In this document: piece after piece, positions 5,058-5,862 of the stretch
How the letters are laid out: every line of letters starts with the position of its first letter
Position numbering within the stretch: the first letter of the stretch is position 1
NCBI GenBank assembly: GCA_017432405.1
Contig: JAFRJF010000053.1
Span: forward strand, 1 to 5,862
Source of the DNA: Clostridia bacterium
GTDB lineage: Bacteria; Bacillota_A; Clostridia; Christensenellales; Aristaeellaceae
Reading direction: 5' to 3'
Length of the DNA: 5,862 bases
Notes under the pieces: generated by a model
The model's input: only the letters and a program-made list of their open reading frames with translations
Databases searched by the model: none
Told to the model about the DNA's origin: nothing
Position numbers and translations under genes: made by a program

Positions 5058-5086
5058 TTGACATCAGCTCGACAAATCAGAATTCC
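5058..5086 (+). promoter_or_regulatory. Possible promoter of the flavoprotein gene
   Basis: TTGACA at 5058-5063 is a perfect -35 box directly after the last 7-nt repeat. The hexamer at 17 bases (AATTCC, 5081-5086) is a poor -10. If used, the repeat array would supply or abut the -35 region of the gene. Confidence 0.25.
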
Positions 5087-5110
5087 ACCTAATCCACAGG
5101 AGAAAAAAAC

Positions 5111-5862
5111 ATGTGTGAATTATACGACGCAATGATCATCGGCGGCGGGGCCTCGGGGCTGGTCGCCGCATGCGCGCTGGCCAGGAGGGGGCGGCGCGTG
5201 GTGCTGCTGGAGAAGCAGGACCGGGTGGGGCGCAAGCTGCTGAGCACCGGCAACGGGCGCTGCAACCTGACGAACCTGAAAGCCGGGGCGGAGAACTATC
5301 AGAGCGGTAAGCAGGCCGCGCGGACGGCGCTGAAGGCCTGGCCGCCGAAGAAGGTGATCGCCTTCTTTGAGACGCTGGGCATCCCCTGCGTGGCGGACGA
5401 GGCGAAGCGGGTCTATCCGATGAGCCGCCAGGCGGCCTCGGTGCTGGACGCGCTGCGTCTGGGCTGCGACGAGGCCAGGGTCGAGACCCGCACCGGCGTC
5501 CGGGTGACGGAATTGAACCCGGGGGAGGGCGGATTTGAAGCGGTCTGCGAGGGCGGCGGGCGGGTCTATGCCCGCTGCGCGCTGGTGTGCACCGGCGGGC
5601 TGGCCGCGCCGAAGCTGGGGGCCTGCGGGGACGGCTACCGGCTGCTGGAGCGCCTGGGCCATACCATCGTGCCCTGTTTTCCGGCGATTGCCGCGCTGGT
5701 CACGCCCCCCGAGCCGGTTCGCGGGCTGAAGGGCATCCGCGCCGAGGCGGAGATCACGCTGCTCTGCGGCGGCGAGGCCTTCCGAAGCGAGCGGGGCGAG
5801 GTGCTGTTTGCCGATTCCGGCGTCTCCGGCATCGCCGCGATGCAGCTGGCCCACATGGTCAA
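5111..5862 (+). CDS. BaiN/HI0933-family FAD-dependent oxidoreductase, C-terminus beyond window
   Basis: The frame is open from the ATG at 5111 to the right edge, giving 250 residues with no stop. AGGAG lies eight bases upstream (5098-5102). The N-terminus has a Rossmann FAD motif, GGGASG at 11-16, with E34 at the end of the second strand (VVLLEKQ) as the expected ribose ligand. It is followed by the family signature RVGRKLLSTGNGRCNLTN (38-55). Further family blocks are RVYPMSRQAASVLDALR, the GDGYRLLERLGHTIVPCFPA segment, and ADSGVSGIAA near the end. The family is about 400-420 residues, so roughly 60 percent is visible. Members are soluble flavoproteins; BaiN is linked to bile-acid dehydroxylation, but most homologues (YhiN, HI0933) have no known substrate, so no pathway is assigned. 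It is codirectional with helD but separated by the repeat element. Confidence 0.92.
   Translation, partial: MCELYDAMIIGGGASGLVAACALARRGRRVVLLEKQDRVGRKLLSTGNGRCNLTNLKAGAENYQSGKQAARTALKAWPPKKVIAFFETLGIPCVADEAKRVYPMSRQAASVLDALRLGCDEARVETRTGVRVTELNPGEGGFEAVCEGGGRVYARCALVCTGGLAAPKLGACGDGYRLLERLGHTIVPCFPAIAALVTPPEPVRGLKGIRAEAEITLLCGGEAFRSERGEVLFADSGVSGIAAMQLAHMV

Overview
The window looks like a chromosomal accessory stretch from a GC-rich, low-oxygen Gram-positive bacterium, most likely a gut or rumen Clostridia (possibly Christensenellales-like). This is inferred from gene content: a secreted BspA-type leucine-rich-repeat protein, a HelD-type RNA polymerase recycling ATPase, a DUF4160/DUF2442 pair and strong AGGAGG-like ribosome binding sites. 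No rRNA or species marker is present, so the placement is tentative.

Layout: (1) 1-637, minus strand: the N-terminal 212 residues of a secreted LRR_5 protein whose repeats are almost identical 69-bp tandem units, running off the left edge. (2) 638-1175: a regulatory and repeat-rich gap. It holds a 234-bp structured element with perfect 14-bp terminal inverted repeats (717-950), then a divergent control region with two 18-bp operator-like sites (1071-1088, 1101-1118) and a perfect-consensus leftward sigma-70 promoter. (3) 1176-1974: an AT-richer cassette with a small Xre repressor, a terminator, an MNT-type nucleotidyltransferase, and a 24-codon ORF overlapping the latter by ATGA where a HEPN partner would be expected. 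(4) 2040-2457: an extended -10 promoter, an 18-codon remnant of a DUF4160 gene, and an intact DUF2442 gene. (5) 2504-4642: a GC-rich HelD-like gene. (6) 4643-5110: a non-coding stretch bounded by inverted arrays of a 7-nt unit. (7) 5111-end: the N-terminal 250 residues of a BaiN/HI0933-family flavoprotein.

How the parts may work together: the Xre protein probably represses from the paired operators. The strong promoter they cover faces the LRR gene, so the regulator may control the surface protein, with the structured element lying in the leader. The Xre/MNT and DUF4160/DUF2442 neighbourhoods resemble toxin-antitoxin loci, but each seems to lack an intact partner, suggesting a decaying defence or mobile island next to the housekeeping-like helD and flavoprotein genes. 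The best leads are the operator/promoter module, the DUF4160 remnant, the orphan MNT with its coupled mini-ORF, and the two structured repeat elements.
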